A DNA stretch of 64,000 bases. Source: Actibacterium sp. 188UL27-1. Lineage in GTDB: Bacteria > Pseudomonadota > Alphaproteobacteria > Rhodobacterales > Rhodobacteraceae. Below the pieces are notes generated by a model. It worked only from the letters and a program-made list of their open reading frames with translations. It did no database searches and was not told the DNA's origin. Location: assembly GCF_016901225.1 (NCBI RefSeq), contig NZ_JAFEUL010000006.1, forward strand, positions 124,001-188,000, read 5' to 3'. The position numbers and the translations under genes are program-made. Shown here one piece after another: positions 1 to 8,613 of the stretch; within the stretch, counting starts at the first letter, position 1, and every line of letters starts with the position of its first letter.

Positions 1-1
1 C

Positions 2-1144
2 GAATGCACCCAGCAGAACTTCAACCCCCTGGGCACCGGTCCGTTCAAGGTGACAGAGTTCAAGCCCAATGACGTAATCACCTTGGCAGCCAACGAAAAC
101 TACCGCGAAGAGGGCAAACCGGCCTTCGCCAGTGTCACCTTCAAAGGTGGCGGCGATGCGACAGCGGCAGGCCGCGCCGTGATGGAAACAGGTGAGTTCG
201 ACTATGCCTGGAACCTGCAACTCGCCCCCGATGTCATCGCCGAGATGGAAGCAGGCGGCAAGGGCGTCCCGGTTGCAGCCTTCGGCCCGCTGGTCGAACG
301 GATCATGGTGAACAACACCAACCCCGATCCGGCACTTGGCCCCGATGAACGCGCCGTCGTGCGCCCGCATCCATCCCTGGGCGACCCGGCTGTGCGCAAG
401 GCGCTGAGCCTCGCCATCGACCGGCCGCTGCTGGTCGAAATTGGCTATGGACAGGCCGGTAAGGTCACCTGCAATCTGGTGCCTGCGCCCGAGATCTACA
501 ATTCCACGACCTTCGACTGCTCGACCCAGGATCTGGACGCGGCCAACAAGCTGCTGGATGATGCCGGTTGGGTCATGGGCGGCGACGGTGTGCGTGCCAA
601 GGATGGCGTGCGCCTCAGCTACCTCTACCAGACCTCAACCAATGCCGTGCGTCAGGATTTCCAGGCGCTGATCAAGGATTGGTGGAGCCAGATCGGCGTT
701 GAGGCCGAACTCCGCAATGTCGATGCGTCTGTCTTCTTCGGCGGCGATCCGGGTTCGCCCGATACATTCCAGAAATTCTATGCGGATCTGGAAATGTACG
801 CCAACACCTTCAACGGCACCGATCCCCAAAGCTACCTGGGCAACTATCTTTGCGACAAGGCGCCCTCTCCCGCCAGCCAATGGCAGGGTGAGAATATCAG
901 CCGGTATTGTGACGAGGCCTATGATGCCCTGCATAAGACCCTGACCGAGACCGCCGATCCCGATGAGCGAGCCAAGATCGCGATTCAACTCAACGACATG
1001 CTGATCGAAGCGAATACCCTGATCCCGCTTGTTCACCGTGGTCGTCTGTCGGCCCATGCCAACTCGCTGGGGGGCGTCAAGCTAAACGTCTGGGACAGTG
1101 AGTTGTGGAACGCATCTGACTGGTACCGCATCAAAACCAACTGA
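2..1144 (+). CDS. ABC transporter substrate-binding protein, peptide type (5' partial)
   Basis: C-terminal part of a family-5 extracellular solute-binding protein (oligopeptide/dipeptide/nickel class), which delivers ligand to the permeases encoded next. The reading frame is open to the left edge of the window and starts with family-like sequence (GTGPFKVTEFKPND). The GTG at 50 is therefore internal and the true start lies upstream. Family features seen are NPDPALGP followed by DPAVRKALSLAIDR, the LLDDAGW segment, and the C-terminal stretch NDMLIEANTLIPLVHRG. About 380 residues are visible, so 100-200 are probably missing. Two permease genes follow after a 95-bp gap. The ATPase subunits are not downstream and may lie upstream. 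The substrate cannot be read from the sequence. Confidence 0.9.
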   Translation, partial: ECTQQNFNPLGTGPFKVTEFKPNDVITLAANENYREEGKPAFASVTFKGGGDATAAGRAVMETGEFDYAWNLQLAPDVIAEMEAGGKGVPVAAFGPLVERIMVNNTNPDPALGPDERAVVRPHPSLGDPAVRKALSLAIDRPLLVEIGYGQAGKVTCNLVPAPEIYNSTTFDCSTQDLDAANKLLDDAGWVMGGDGVRAKDGVRLSYLYQTSTNAVRQDFQALIKDWWSQIGVEAELRNVDASVFFGGDPGSPDTFQKFYADLEMYANTFNGTDPQSYLGNYLCDKAPSPASQWQGENISRYCDEAYDALHKTLTETADPDERAKIAIQLNDMLIEANTLIPLVHRGRLSAHANSLGGVKLNVWDSELWNASDWYRIKTN

Positions 1145-1152
1145 TGCAGCGT

Positions 1153-1218
1153 GGCGGGGCCCAGATCGCCCCGCCAAAAACTCGGGGCCCGGGGTGAGAT
1201 TTCGCCTCGGGCTCACCC
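1153..1218 (+). promoter_or_regulatory. two stem-loops between binding-protein and permease genes
   Basis: Two hairpins lie in the gap after the binding-protein gene. The first has 8-bp perfect arms (GGCGGGGC, 1153-1160, and GCCCCGCC, 1168-1175) with a 7-nt loop, followed by AAAAA and not a T run. The second has arms GGGTGAG (1192-1198) and CTCACCC (1212-1218). Such intercistronic hairpins often protect the upstream binding-protein mRNA so that it exceeds permease mRNA. That role is inferred; only the structures are seen. Confidence 0.5.
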
Positions 1219-1239
1219 GATCAGGGGTATTTCCACTAT

Positions 1240-2247
1240 ATGCTCACCTACACGATCCGCAGGCTTGTTCTGTCCGTGCCGACCTTGCTGTTCATCAGCC
1301 TGGTGATCTTTGCCTTGCTGGAATTCGCCCCCGGCGATCCCATGGCGCAAGTGCCCCTGACCGTGCCGCCAGAGGTCAAGCAAAAGATGCGTGAGGCCTT
1401 GGGCCTTGGCCAGCCCTGGCCCATCCGGTTCGGCAAATGGCTTTACCAGTTTTTCGTTATCGAGCCGATGCACCTGTTCGACATCATGTTCAACACCACC
1501 TGGGCGGAGGGCAAACAGCGCGTGATCTCGTGGCAGACCCGCGGCCCGGTCATGGATCTGGTTGCCCAGCGGATGCCACAGACCCTGTGGGTTGTCGGCA
1601 CTGCGTATATCGTGGCGATCCTGGTCGCTTTGCCCATTGGGATCTATTCGGCTTACAAACAATATTCAGTCTTTGACCAAGCCGGTACGCTGATCTCGAT
1701 GATCGGCTTCTCGGTGCCGCCCTTCTTCTCTGGCGTGCTGGTTATCGTGATCTTTTCGGTGAACCTTGGCTGGCTCCCGTCCATCTATGACACCACACAC
1801 CGCGTCACGGACTGGGACAGTTTCGTGGTGCAGTTCCAGCAGATGATCATGCCGGTCATGGTACTGGCCTTGCAAATCACCGGGCAGATCAGCCGCTTCA
1901 TGCGCGCCTCCATGCTGGACAACCTTAATCAGGATTACGTCCGCACCGCCCGGGCCAAGGGCCTGCGGGAACGCGCAGTGGTCATGGTCCATGTGGTGCG
2001 CAACTCGATGATCCCTGTGGTCACGGTGATCGCACTCGGCATCCCCGCCATCTTTGGGGGGGCCATCATCACCGAACAGGTCTTCAAGGTAAACGGTCTG
2101 GGCCAACTTCTGATCACCGCAATCCAGGCCAATGACCTGCCCATGGTCCAGACCCTGACCTTTATCTTCGCGGTCTTGATCGTACTCTTTAATCTGATTG
2201 CCGATGTCCTTTACGGCATTCTCGACCCGAGGATCCGGTATGAGTGA
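1240..2247 (+). CDS. ABC transporter permease, DppB-type
   Basis: Inner-membrane permease (335 aa, usual length) of a peptide/nickel-type ABC importer. It starts with the family N-terminus MLTYTIRRLVLSVPTLLFIS, which is the first transmembrane helix. The conserved DppB opening FAPGDP follows near residue 30, then several hydrophobic helices. The cytoplasmic coupling loop that contacts the ATPase is recognisable as DYVRTARAKGL near residues 230-240. The C-terminus ends in the family-typical LDPRIRYE. The stop codon overlaps the start of the next permease by 8 bp, so the two are translationally coupled. The start has only a weak ribosome-binding site. Confidence 0.93.
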   Translation: MLTYTIRRLVLSVPTLLFISLVIFALLEFAPGDPMAQVPLTVPPEVKQKMREALGLGQPWPIRFGKWLYQFFVIEPMHLFDIMFNTTWAEGKQRVISWQTRGPVMDLVAQRMPQTLWVVGTAYIVAILVALPIGIYSAYKQYSVFDQAGTLISMIGFSVPPFFSGVLVIVIFSVNLGWLPSIYDTTHRVTDWDSFVVQFQQMIMPVMVLALQITGQISRFMRASMLDNLNQDYVRTARAKGLRERAVVMVHVVRNSMIPVVTVIALGIPAIFGGAIITEQVFKVNGLGQLLITAIQANDLPMVQTLTFIFAVLIVLFNLIADVLYGILDPRIRYE

Positions 2248-3202
2248 CGCCATCCTGACCGAGACCACACCGGAGGCTCCGACCCATAGCCAATTGGCTG
2301 ATATCTGGCGGCAGTTCAAATCCCACCGCGGCGCACTCTGGGGTGGCGGCTTTCTGGTATTCATCACCCTGTTCGTCGTGCTGGGCCCCTACATCTGGCC
2401 GTTCGACCCGCAAAAGCTGGATATCCGGGCCAAGGATATGCGGCCGGTTTATATCGGCCTCTTTTCCGGCGCAGAAAGCACTGTGAAATGGAGTTGGTGG
2501 CACCCGTTGGGGACGGATAATCTGGGCCGCGACCTTCTTGCTAAGCTGATATCTGGCGGCCGCATCACCCTGTCCGTCGGATGGGTGGCCATGCTTCTGG
2601 CGCTGATCATTGGCGCCACGGTTGGTGTGCTGGCAGGCTATTTCAAACGCTTGGATGGCATCCTGATGCGGCTGACCGATCTGTTCCTGGCCTTGCCGCT
2701 ATTGCCACTGCTTCTGGTCATGATGCTGCTTTTTCGAGAACCTTTGCGGGCAACATTCGGAACGGAATCAGGGACATTCCTGCTGATCGTCTTTGTGATC
2801 GGCGTGACCAGCTGGATGCAAACCGCGCGTGTCGTCCGCGGCGATATCCTTGCCCTGAAAGAACGGGAATTCGTCTTGGCCGCGCGGTCGATCGGGACGA
2901 CCCCGTTCCGCATGATCCTGCGCCATCTGCTGCCCAATGTCATGTCGGCCATCATGGTCTCCGCCACCCTGGGCCTCGCCACGGCGATCATCACCGAATC
3001 CGCCATCAGCTTCCTCGGTCTGGGTTTTCCGCCAGATTTCCCAACCTGGGGAAAGCTTTTGTCAGACGCCACAGACCGCCTGCAACGCTTTCCCGAACGC
3101 GTGATATGGCCCGGCCTGGCCATCAGCCTCACCGTCTTGAGTGTGAACTATATCGGCGACGGCCTCCGAGATGCCCTCGACCCGCGTATACGAGGTCGTT
3201 GA
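2240..3202 (+). CDS. ABC transporter permease, DppC-type
   Basis: Second permease of the same importer (320 aa from the ATG at 2240, chosen because it overlaps the preceding stop and removes a non-family N-terminal extension). It has the DppC-type N-terminal helix after about 35 polar residues, the conserved HPLGTDNLGRDL segment near residues 88-98, and the coupling loop REFVLAARSIG around residue 210. It ends in DALDPRIRGR, typical of the family. It is the last gene of the operon. Four bases after its stop begins a perfect inverted repeat that separates it from the convergent DUF3422 gene. Confidence 0.93.
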   Translation: MSDAILTETTPEAPTHSQLADIWRQFKSHRGALWGGGFLVFITLFVVLGPYIWPFDPQKLDIRAKDMRPVYIGLFSGAESTVKWSWWHPLGTDNLGRDLLAKLISGGRITLSVGWVAMLLALIIGATVGVLAGYFKRLDGILMRLTDLFLALPLLPLLLVMMLLFREPLRATFGTESGTFLLIVFVIGVTSWMQTARVVRGDILALKEREFVLAARSIGTTPFRMILRHLLPNVMSAIMVSATLGLATAIITESAISFLGLGFPPDFPTWGKLLSDATDRLQRFPERVIWPGLAISLTVLSVNYIGDGLRDALDPRIRGR

Positions 3203-3205
3203 TCC

Positions 3206-3305
3206 CATCATGTGTCTAAAAATATCCCCGCCGGAGGCACAGAATACAAATGTCCCGACAGACTGATTTTGTGCCTCCGGCGGGGATATTTTTAGACACA
3301 TGATG
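3206..3305. repeat. perfect 35-bp inverted repeat, convergent-gene junction repeat copy 1
   Basis: The arms at 3206-3240 and 3271-3305 are exact reverse complements over 35 bp with a 30-nt spacer. They fill almost the whole space between two convergent stop codons. The arm core (ATATCCCCGCCGGAGGCAC) recurs once near 46385 and once near 62350, also between convergent genes. It may act as a bidirectional terminator or be a REP-like dispersed element. There is no U-tract of classical strength apart from the short T5 inside each arm. Confidence 0.8.
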
Positions 3306-3308
3306 AGG

Positions 3309-4607
3309 CTATTCCATCTTTCGGCGGATCCGGCGGACCATTCCCCAAACGGCCAAGATTACCAGCGGGGTTGTGATCGATGTCATGACCAGCTTTGACA
3401 GACCGGCCGCCTGTCCCACCGGTCCTGTCATGTAGACCACCAGATTTACGGCATAATAGCTGATAGCGACGACAGACAGACCTTCGACCGTCTTTTGCAG
3501 GCGCAATTGCAGATCGGCTCGGCGATCCATGCTTTCCAGAAGTTTTTGATTTTGGGCCTGCCGTTCAACATCCACGCGGGTCCGCAGCAGATCGCCTGCG
3601 CGGATTGCGCGTTGCGCCATGGCTTGCAGGCGGGCTTCTGTAGATTTGATGGTGCGCATTGCTGGATCGAACCGGCGCGTCATGAATTCCTTGAACGTCT
3701 GGCGTCCGCCCATACGAACTTCGCGCAGCGCCTCGATCCGTTCCAGGATGATGGCCTCATAGGCGCCGGTAGCCCCGAAGCGGAAGGTCGACCTGGCCAG
3801 CAGGTTTTCCAGCTCTGCCGCGATCGACAGCAGCGCCGTTAGACTTTCTTCTGGCCGGGCCAGCGTGCCCGTCATGTCCCCCATAAGCTGAGTCAACTGC
3901 CGGTCCAGATCTGCCATGTGGCGTGACAGGTCCCGCGCCATGGGCAGGCCCAGCATCGACATGCTCTTGTAGGTCTCGATCTCGGCCAGTCGTTGCACGA
4001 TCCGGCCCACCCTGCGGCTGCCCGTGCCCGGCTTGACGAAAAGGGCAAACCGCATATGGCCCGCCGTATCGATGCGAAAATCACCCGAGATGATCGCCGA
4101 GCCGTCCAATACATGGCTGACGGCGACGCTTTCGGGCACGAACCAGTCGGTCGCCCGCTGAATAACCTCCGTCTCGTCACCCTCGAGCATCTCCACACGG
4201 ATCAGGGCCGAGGTAAGGCGATGACCCGGCAGATCCGCCAACCAATCGGGGGGAAACACGTCGAATGTGGCCGGATCAAAGGGGCGCTCGGCAACCCCAT
4301 TGGTAAAGATCGTGTAGGTCGAGAATTCCGTATGGGATTCCCACTTGATCTTGTGTTTGCCCAGGTCGCCAAAATAATGCGTGGCCCCCGGCTTTGGATG
4401 GGTCGCCCCGAACCGGTCCAGCAAGGCCAGCAGATGCGTCCGATCCTCGTCCCGGTCCCTCTGGGCCGCATCCTTCGCTGGCTTGATCGCCAAATACACT
4501 GCATGGCACGGTGCCTGCAACGTCGGGAATGGCCGTGCATGCAGTTCATTGGCCAGCTCATAGCGCTGGGGCAAGTCGGTGATCACAGGGCGCGTCGTAT
4601 CTTTCAT
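3309..4607 (-). CDS. DUF3422 family membrane protein
   Basis: A 432-residue protein of the DUF3422 family, whose function is unknown. The ATG at 4607 gives the family N-terminus (MKDTTRPVITDLPQRYELAN, then ELHARPFP). The long open frame upstream of it is not family-like. The middle region (HYFGDLGKHKIKWESHTEFS) is soluble. The C-terminus has two hydrophobic segments (VVAISYYAVNLVVYM and a stretch ending ITTPLVILAVWGMVRR), preceded by a charged, probably coiled-coil region (about residues 300-390). The topology resembles CorA-like proteins with a helical stalk and two C-terminal helices; that comparison is an inference. It is a single-gene unit, convergent with the ABC permease. Confidence 0.85.
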   Translation of the reverse strand: MKDTTRPVITDLPQRYELANELHARPFPTLQAPCHAVYLAIKPAKDAAQRDRDEDRTHLLALLDRFGATHPKPGATHYFGDLGKHKIKWESHTEFSTYTIFTNGVAERPFDPATFDVFPPDWLADLPGHRLTSALIRVEMLEGDETEVIQRATDWFVPESVAVSHVLDGSAIISGDFRIDTAGHMRFALFVKPGTGSRRVGRIVQRLAEIETYKSMSMLGLPMARDLSRHMADLDRQLTQLMGDMTGTLARPEESLTALLSIAAELENLLARSTFRFGATGAYEAIILERIEALREVRMGGRQTFKEFMTRRFDPAMRTIKSTEARLQAMAQRAIRAGDLLRTRVDVERQAQNQKLLESMDRRADLQLRLQKTVEGLSVVAISYYAVNLVVYMTGPVGQAAGLSKLVMTSITTPLVILAVWGMVRRIRRKME

Positions 4608-5064
4608 GGGGCTCAGATAGAGCGGCAGATGCGGCGTGTAAACGACTAACATGTTGAAATAACAGAACCTTCGGAACACCATTGTCCACAGTTTCAGTTT
4701 TGCCTTTCCTTCCATGGGGTTGGTGCCACCCAACGACCAGCACGGTTTTTGCTTTCCTTCCCCGGGGACGCTTCCCAAGATATGTGCAGTAGGTGCGATG
4801 GGGTAATGTATGAAAATAGGGTGTATTGGTTTGGAAGAGTTCAGTGGACAGAGCATTGACTGTGACATCTGCGGCCATGACCTGACCATGCGCGATCTGA
4901 ACCGGTCAGCAACCGCGCCGTTTCGGGATCAAGGTTTCATTAGGGCCGACAGCCACATCCCGGCCTTGACAGAAACCCAGCGCACCGTTGGACTTGATCC
5001 TGCAACTTCCGGCTTTCCGGCAAAGAGCGCGGGTCGCCAGATCCACATGCACCAAGCCTGACCC
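4608..5064. other. 457-bp intergenic region
   Basis: This region lies between two divergent genes and presumably holds both promoters. No convincing gene, tRNA or terminator was found. A minus-strand stretch near 4980-5020 faintly resembles a decayed tRNA 3' half but has no matching acceptor stem. An 83-codon open frame at 4810 has no family resemblance. Confidence 0.4.
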
Positions 5065-5613
5065 ATGGCATGCATCATCCTGTTCAACAAACCTTTCGGC
5101 GTGCTTTCACAGTTCACCGATGGCGGCGGGCGCGCGACCCTGGCCGACCATATCGACATGCCAGGCATCTATGCGGCAGGCCGGTTGGATCGCGACAGTG
5201 AGGGGCTGCTTGTCCTGACCGATGATGGCAAGCTGCAGGCCCAGATTGCCAATCCCAATGCCAAGCGGCCCAAAACATACTGGGCCCAAGTCGAAGGCAG
5301 GCCCGATGACGCCGCCCTGCATGCGCTCCGCAGTGGCATGACCCTGAAAGACGGACCGACACGCCCAGCCAAGGCCCGCCGGATCTCCGCACCCGCCAGG
5401 CTGTGGCCCCGCGATCCGCCGATCCGCGTGCGCAAATCCATCCCCGACACCTGGATCGAACTCACCTTGACCGAAGGTCGTAACCGCCAGGTCCGCCGCA
5501 TGACCGCGCATGTAGGCCATCCGACCCTCCGCCTGATCCGCTGGTCGGTGGGGGAATGGACACTCGACGGCCTTTCCCCCGGCGCATGGCGCGACGCCGC
5601 CGCATCCTCCTGA
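5065..5613 (+). CDS. rluE: 23S rRNA pseudouridine synthase RluE
   Basis: RsuA/RluE-type pseudouridine synthase (182 aa), expected to isomerise one uridine of 23S rRNA (U2457 in E. coli). The N-terminus [16 protein letters not shown] is the family opening. The catalytic motif is [13 protein letters not shown] near residues 36-48, with the active-site Asp in RLD. The C-terminal signature is [20 protein letters not shown]. Like RluE and unlike RsuA, it has no N-terminal S4 domain. The next gene starts 14 bp downstream, so the two are probably cotranscribed. Confidence 0.93.
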   Translation: MACIILFNKPFGVLSQFTDGGGRATLADHIDMPGIYAAGRLDRDSEGLLVLTDDGKLQAQIANPNAKRPKTYWAQVEGRPDDAALHALRSGMTLKDGPTRPAKARRISAPARLWPRDPPIRVRKSIPDTWIELTLTEGRNRQVRRMTAHVGHPTLRLIRWSVGEWTLDGLSPGAWRDAAASS

Positions 5614-5627
5614 AGCAAGGCTCTCCC

Positions 5628-6485
5628 ATGCATATCACCTTAAACGGCGCACGACTTTATGTAGATATCGACGGGGCCGGACTGGTACCCGATGGTCAAG
5701 CGATGCGGGAAAAACCAACACTGATCCTGCTTTATGGCGGTCCGGGCGCGGATCACAGCCTGTATAAGCCGGGTTTCTCGGCATTGGCCGACGCGGCTCA
5801 GATCGTCTATTACGATCATCGCGGGAATGGGTGCAGCACCGGTGACGATCCGGCGGATTGGACGCTCGCCCAATGGGCTGACGACCTGAAAACGCTATGC
5901 GACACCCTGAGCATCGTGAAACCCGTGGTGCTGGGCGTGTCTTTTGGCGGGTTCGTCGCACAAGCCTATGCCACCCGCTACCCAGATCATCCCGGCAAGC
6001 TGATCCTGGCCAGCACCGCTGCGCATATGGATTTTGCGAAGGTCTATGCCGCCTTCGCCACCCTTGGCGGGCCCGAAGCCGAAGCCGCCGCCCGCGCCTA
6101 TTGGGGCACGCCCACCGTGGAAAGTCGCGCGCGCTCTCGGGAAATTTGCGTGCCGCTTTACACCGTTGCGGGTCGGGGTGCCGCGCCTGACTGGCTGCAC
6201 CGCATTCAGCGCCGCGACGATGTGGCGATCCATTTCAACGGCCCGGCAAATGAACAGGGCCGGATGGATTTCCGCGGCTCCCTCGCCAACGTCCGCTGCC
6301 CCGTCCTTCTGATGGCGGGCGCCCAAGACCCGATCACGCCGATGCCCTTCGCCGAAGAGATTGCACACCATGTCAGGCCCGACCTGCTTCAATTCGAACG
6401 GTTCGACGCCTGCGGCCGTGGCATCTTTCCCGACCAACCCGCCCGGGCCTACGCCACAGTCCGCGAGGTTCTGCAAAATTCCTGA
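5628..6485 (+). CDS. alpha/beta hydrolase, proline iminopeptidase-like, catalytic His replaced
   Basis: A 285-residue alpha/beta-fold hydrolase related to proline iminopeptidases. It shows the oxyanion-region motif YGGPGADHS (near residue 38), the nucleophile elbow GVSFGG with Ser near residue 106, and the acid-loop motif MAGAQDPITP. The expected catalytic His sits in a G-H-G-type motif before FPDQPA. Here that motif reads CGRGIFPDQPA, with Arg264 (codon CGT at 6417-6419) where His (CAT/CAC) is expected. One A-to-G change would explain it. The enzyme may be inactive or use another residue. The start at 5628 is chosen because the upstream extension overlaps rluE and is not family-like. Confidence 0.85.
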   Translation: MHITLNGARLYVDIDGAGLVPDGQAMREKPTLILLYGGPGADHSLYKPGFSALADAAQIVYYDHRGNGCSTGDDPADWTLAQWADDLKTLCDTLSIVKPVVLGVSFGGFVAQAYATRYPDHPGKLILASTAAHMDFAKVYAAFATLGGPEAEAAARAYWGTPTVESRARSREICVPLYTVAGRGAAPDWLHRIQRRDDVAIHFNGPANEQGRMDFRGSLANVRCPVLLMAGAQDPITPMPFAEEIAHHVRPDLLQFERFDACGRGIFPDQPARAYATVREVLQNS

Positions 6486-6608
6486 CGCAACCGTCCCCAC
6501 CCTGAGTGGTGAGGCAGACGCATCCTCCATCCAAGCGATGCACCGAGGCCAATCAAGTCGAAGGGCATGTCAGCGGATCGCCGTGTCAGTAGGTCGAATA
6601 ACCGAAAC

Positions 6609-7019
6609 CTACGGATTTGATTTTCCATCGTAGCAAGCGAAGGCCAGCTTGTTGCCGTCAGGGTCACGAACATAGGCAACATAGAATTTGTCGCCATATC
6701 TTTCGGGGCGAAATCCCGGCTTGCCCTCATCGTGCCCACCGCACTGCATCGCCATGTCATACAACTCATCGACTGCGGATGCACTTGCCAGTCGAAACGT
6801 CGTCATGGCGCCGTTGCCAGCGCTGGCAGATTTTCCATCATACGGATAACAGGAAAAAAACCGAGGTACGGTGTCGTCTTTCTTATCACCCCAAGATGCG
6901 ACCTGTTCATCCTCGTAGCAGGACGACAGCCCCATCATATGGAACAGCGGATTGTAGAAAAGCTTGGATCGCGCCAGGTCTTTTGTGCCCAACATTGTGT
7001 AGCCAATCACTTTGCACAC
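6609..7019 (-). CDS. VOC family (glyoxalase/bleomycin-resistance fold) protein
   Basis: A 136-residue vicinal-oxygen-chelate fold protein. It opens with a betaalphabeta unit (IGYTMLGTKDLARSKLFYNP, then LFHMMGL) and ends with the family signature FYVAYVRDPDGNKLAFAC, where the final acidic metal-ligand position is occupied by other residues. Members are metal-dependent lyases, dioxygenases or binding proteins, and the specific reaction cannot be read. It is a single gene between the hydrolase gene (opposite strand) and the pnt operon terminator. Confidence 0.8.
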   Translation of the reverse strand: MCKVIGYTMLGTKDLARSKLFYNPLFHMMGLSSCYEDEQVASWGDKKDDTVPRFFSCYPYDGKSASAGNGAMTTFRLASASAVDELYDMAMQCGGHDEGKPGFRPERYGDKFYVAYVRDPDGNKLAFACYDGKSNP

Positions 7020-7118
7020 TCCTCAAGCCAGTTCTCTTCCGTCCGATTTCAGGATCTTAGATCATCATCTGTCAGTACTGTATCAAAACCTGAGTTCAGG
7101 AAGGGCGTCGGCAACGAA

Positions 7119-7146
7119 AAAGGCCCGCCATTGCGGGCGGGCCTTT
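7119..7146 (-). terminator. rho-independent terminator of the pnt operon
   Basis: Perfect 11-bp stem (arms 7119-7129 and 7136-7146, AAAGGCCCGCC and its complement) with a 6-nt loop. Read on the minus strand, the descending arm ends in a run of five T. It lies 19 bp after the pntB stop codon. Confidence 0.85.
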
Positions 7147-7164
7147 GGTTTTTGTGATGTCAGT

Positions 7165-8598
7165 TTAGCTGATCCGGGTGAGCAACTCGTCCAGGCTCTT
7201 CTTGGCATCGCCGTAGAACATCCGCGTGTTGTCCTTAAAGAACAGCGGGTTCTCGATCCCGGAATAGCCGGTTCCCTGGCCGCGTTTGCTGACAAAGACC
7301 TGTTTGGCCTTCCAGCATTCCAGCACCGGCATCCCCGCGATGGGGCTATTCGGATCGTCCTGCGCCGCCGGATTGACGATATCGTTGGAGCCGATGACGA
7401 TGGCGACGTCTGTGTCCGGGAAATCATCGTTGATCTCGTCCATCTCCAGCACGATGTCATAGGGCACCTTGGCCTCGGCCAGCAGCACGTTCATATGGCC
7501 CGGCAACCGCCCTGCCACGGGGTGGATCGCAAACCGGACGGACTTGCCCTTGGCGCGCAGACGGCTGGTGAGCTCCGCCACATTCTGCTGGGCCTGGGCC
7601 ACAGCCATCCCATAGCCAGGTATGATGACCACGCTATCAGCCTCGTCCAGGGCCGTGGCCACGCCATCGGCATCGATGGCGATCTGCTCGCCCTCAACCG
7701 CCATCTGCTCGCCCGCCGGGCCACCAAAGCCGCCCAAGATGACCGAGACAAAGGACCGGTTCATCGCCTTGCACATGATGTAGCTGAGGATCGCACCGGA
7801 GGAGCCGACCAAGGCACCGACCACGATCAACAGGTCATTGCCCAGGCTGAAACCAATCGCCGCCGCCGCCCAGCCGGAATAGCTGTTGAGCATTGATACG
7901 ACGACCGGCATGTCTGCACCGCCAATCCCCATGATCAGGTGGTAACCGATGAACAGCGCCAAGAGCGTCATCAGGATCAGCGTCCAGCTGCCCGCACCGG
8001 ACAGATACATGATCAGCAACAACAGAGATCCGGCAGCGGCGGCCGCGTTCAGCACATGCCCACCGGGCAGCTTGATCGCCGCCGTGTTCACCTTGCCCGC
8101 GAGCTTGCCATAGGCAATGACCGATCCGGTAAAGGTCACCGCCCCAATCCAGATGCCAAGCGCCAGTTCGACCCGCAAGATCGTGATCTCGACCGCGTCC
8201 TTCTTGGCCACCAACTCCGAGAAACTGCCCGTCACGGCCTCCCCCGCAACCTTGGCAGCCTCGACCAGGTTGATGGTCATATCGGCGTTAAAGCCCACAA
8301 AAACCGCCGCCAGACCGACCAGCGAATGCATCGCCGCGACCAGTTCAGGCATCTGCGTCATCTGCACCTTGTTGGCCAATTGCATGCCGATGAACCCGCC
8401 AATGGCGATCAGCACAATCGACAGCCACCAAAGGCCTGCACCAGGGCCGAACAGGGTCGCGGCCACGGCGATGGCCATGCCGACAATGCCGTACCAGACG
8501 GCGCGTTTCGCGCTTTCCTGGCCCGACAATCCCCCAAGCGAGAGGATGAACAAAACAGCGGCGACCACATAGGCCGCTATCGTGAATGCGTTTTCCAT
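7165..8598 (-). CDS. pntB: NAD(P)(+) transhydrogenase beta subunit
   Basis: Beta subunit of the proton-translocating nicotinamide nucleotide transhydrogenase (477 aa, usual length). Together with PntA it drives NADPH formation from NADH using the proton gradient. The N-terminal 260 residues are a set of transmembrane helices (domain II). The C-terminal third is the NADP(H)-binding domain III, with the motif [13 protein letters not shown] and the conserved [11 protein letters not shown] and [17 protein letters not shown] segments. pntA lies 15 bp upstream in the same orientation, and a strong terminator follows. Confidence 0.97.
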   Translation of the reverse strand: MENAFTIAAYVVAAVLFILSLGGLSGQESAKRAVWYGIVGMAIAVAATLFGPGAGLWWLSIVLIAIGGFIGMQLANKVQMTQMPELVAAMHSLVGLAAVFVGFNADMTINLVEAAKVAGEAVTGSFSELVAKKDAVEITILRVELALGIWIGAVTFTGSVIAYGKLAGKVNTAAIKLPGGHVLNAAAAAGSLLLLIMYLSGAGSWTLILMTLLALFIGYHLIMGIGGADMPVVVSMLNSYSGWAAAAIGFSLGNDLLIVVGALVGSSGAILSYIMCKAMNRSFVSVILGGFGGPAGEQMAVEGEQIAIDADGVATALDEADSVVIIPGYGMAVAQAQQNVAELTSRLRAKGKSVRFAIHPVAGRLPGHMNVLLAEAKVPYDIVLEMDEINDDFPDTDVAIVIGSNDIVNPAAQDDPNSPIAGMPVLECWKAKQVFVSKRGQGTGYSGIENPLFFKDNTRMFYGDAKKSLDELLTRIS

Positions 8599-8613
8599 TG
8601 TCCCTGCCCTCGC

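Noticed and set aside
4980-5020. tRNA-like 3' half on the minus strand
   Set aside because: The T-loop-like string has a changed first base, only partial stem pairing, and no acceptor-stem complement upstream. At most a decayed remnant.
4810-5061. 83-codon plus-strand frame before rluE
   Set aside because: No family resemblance, no clear ribosome-binding site, and the composition fits noncoding DNA.
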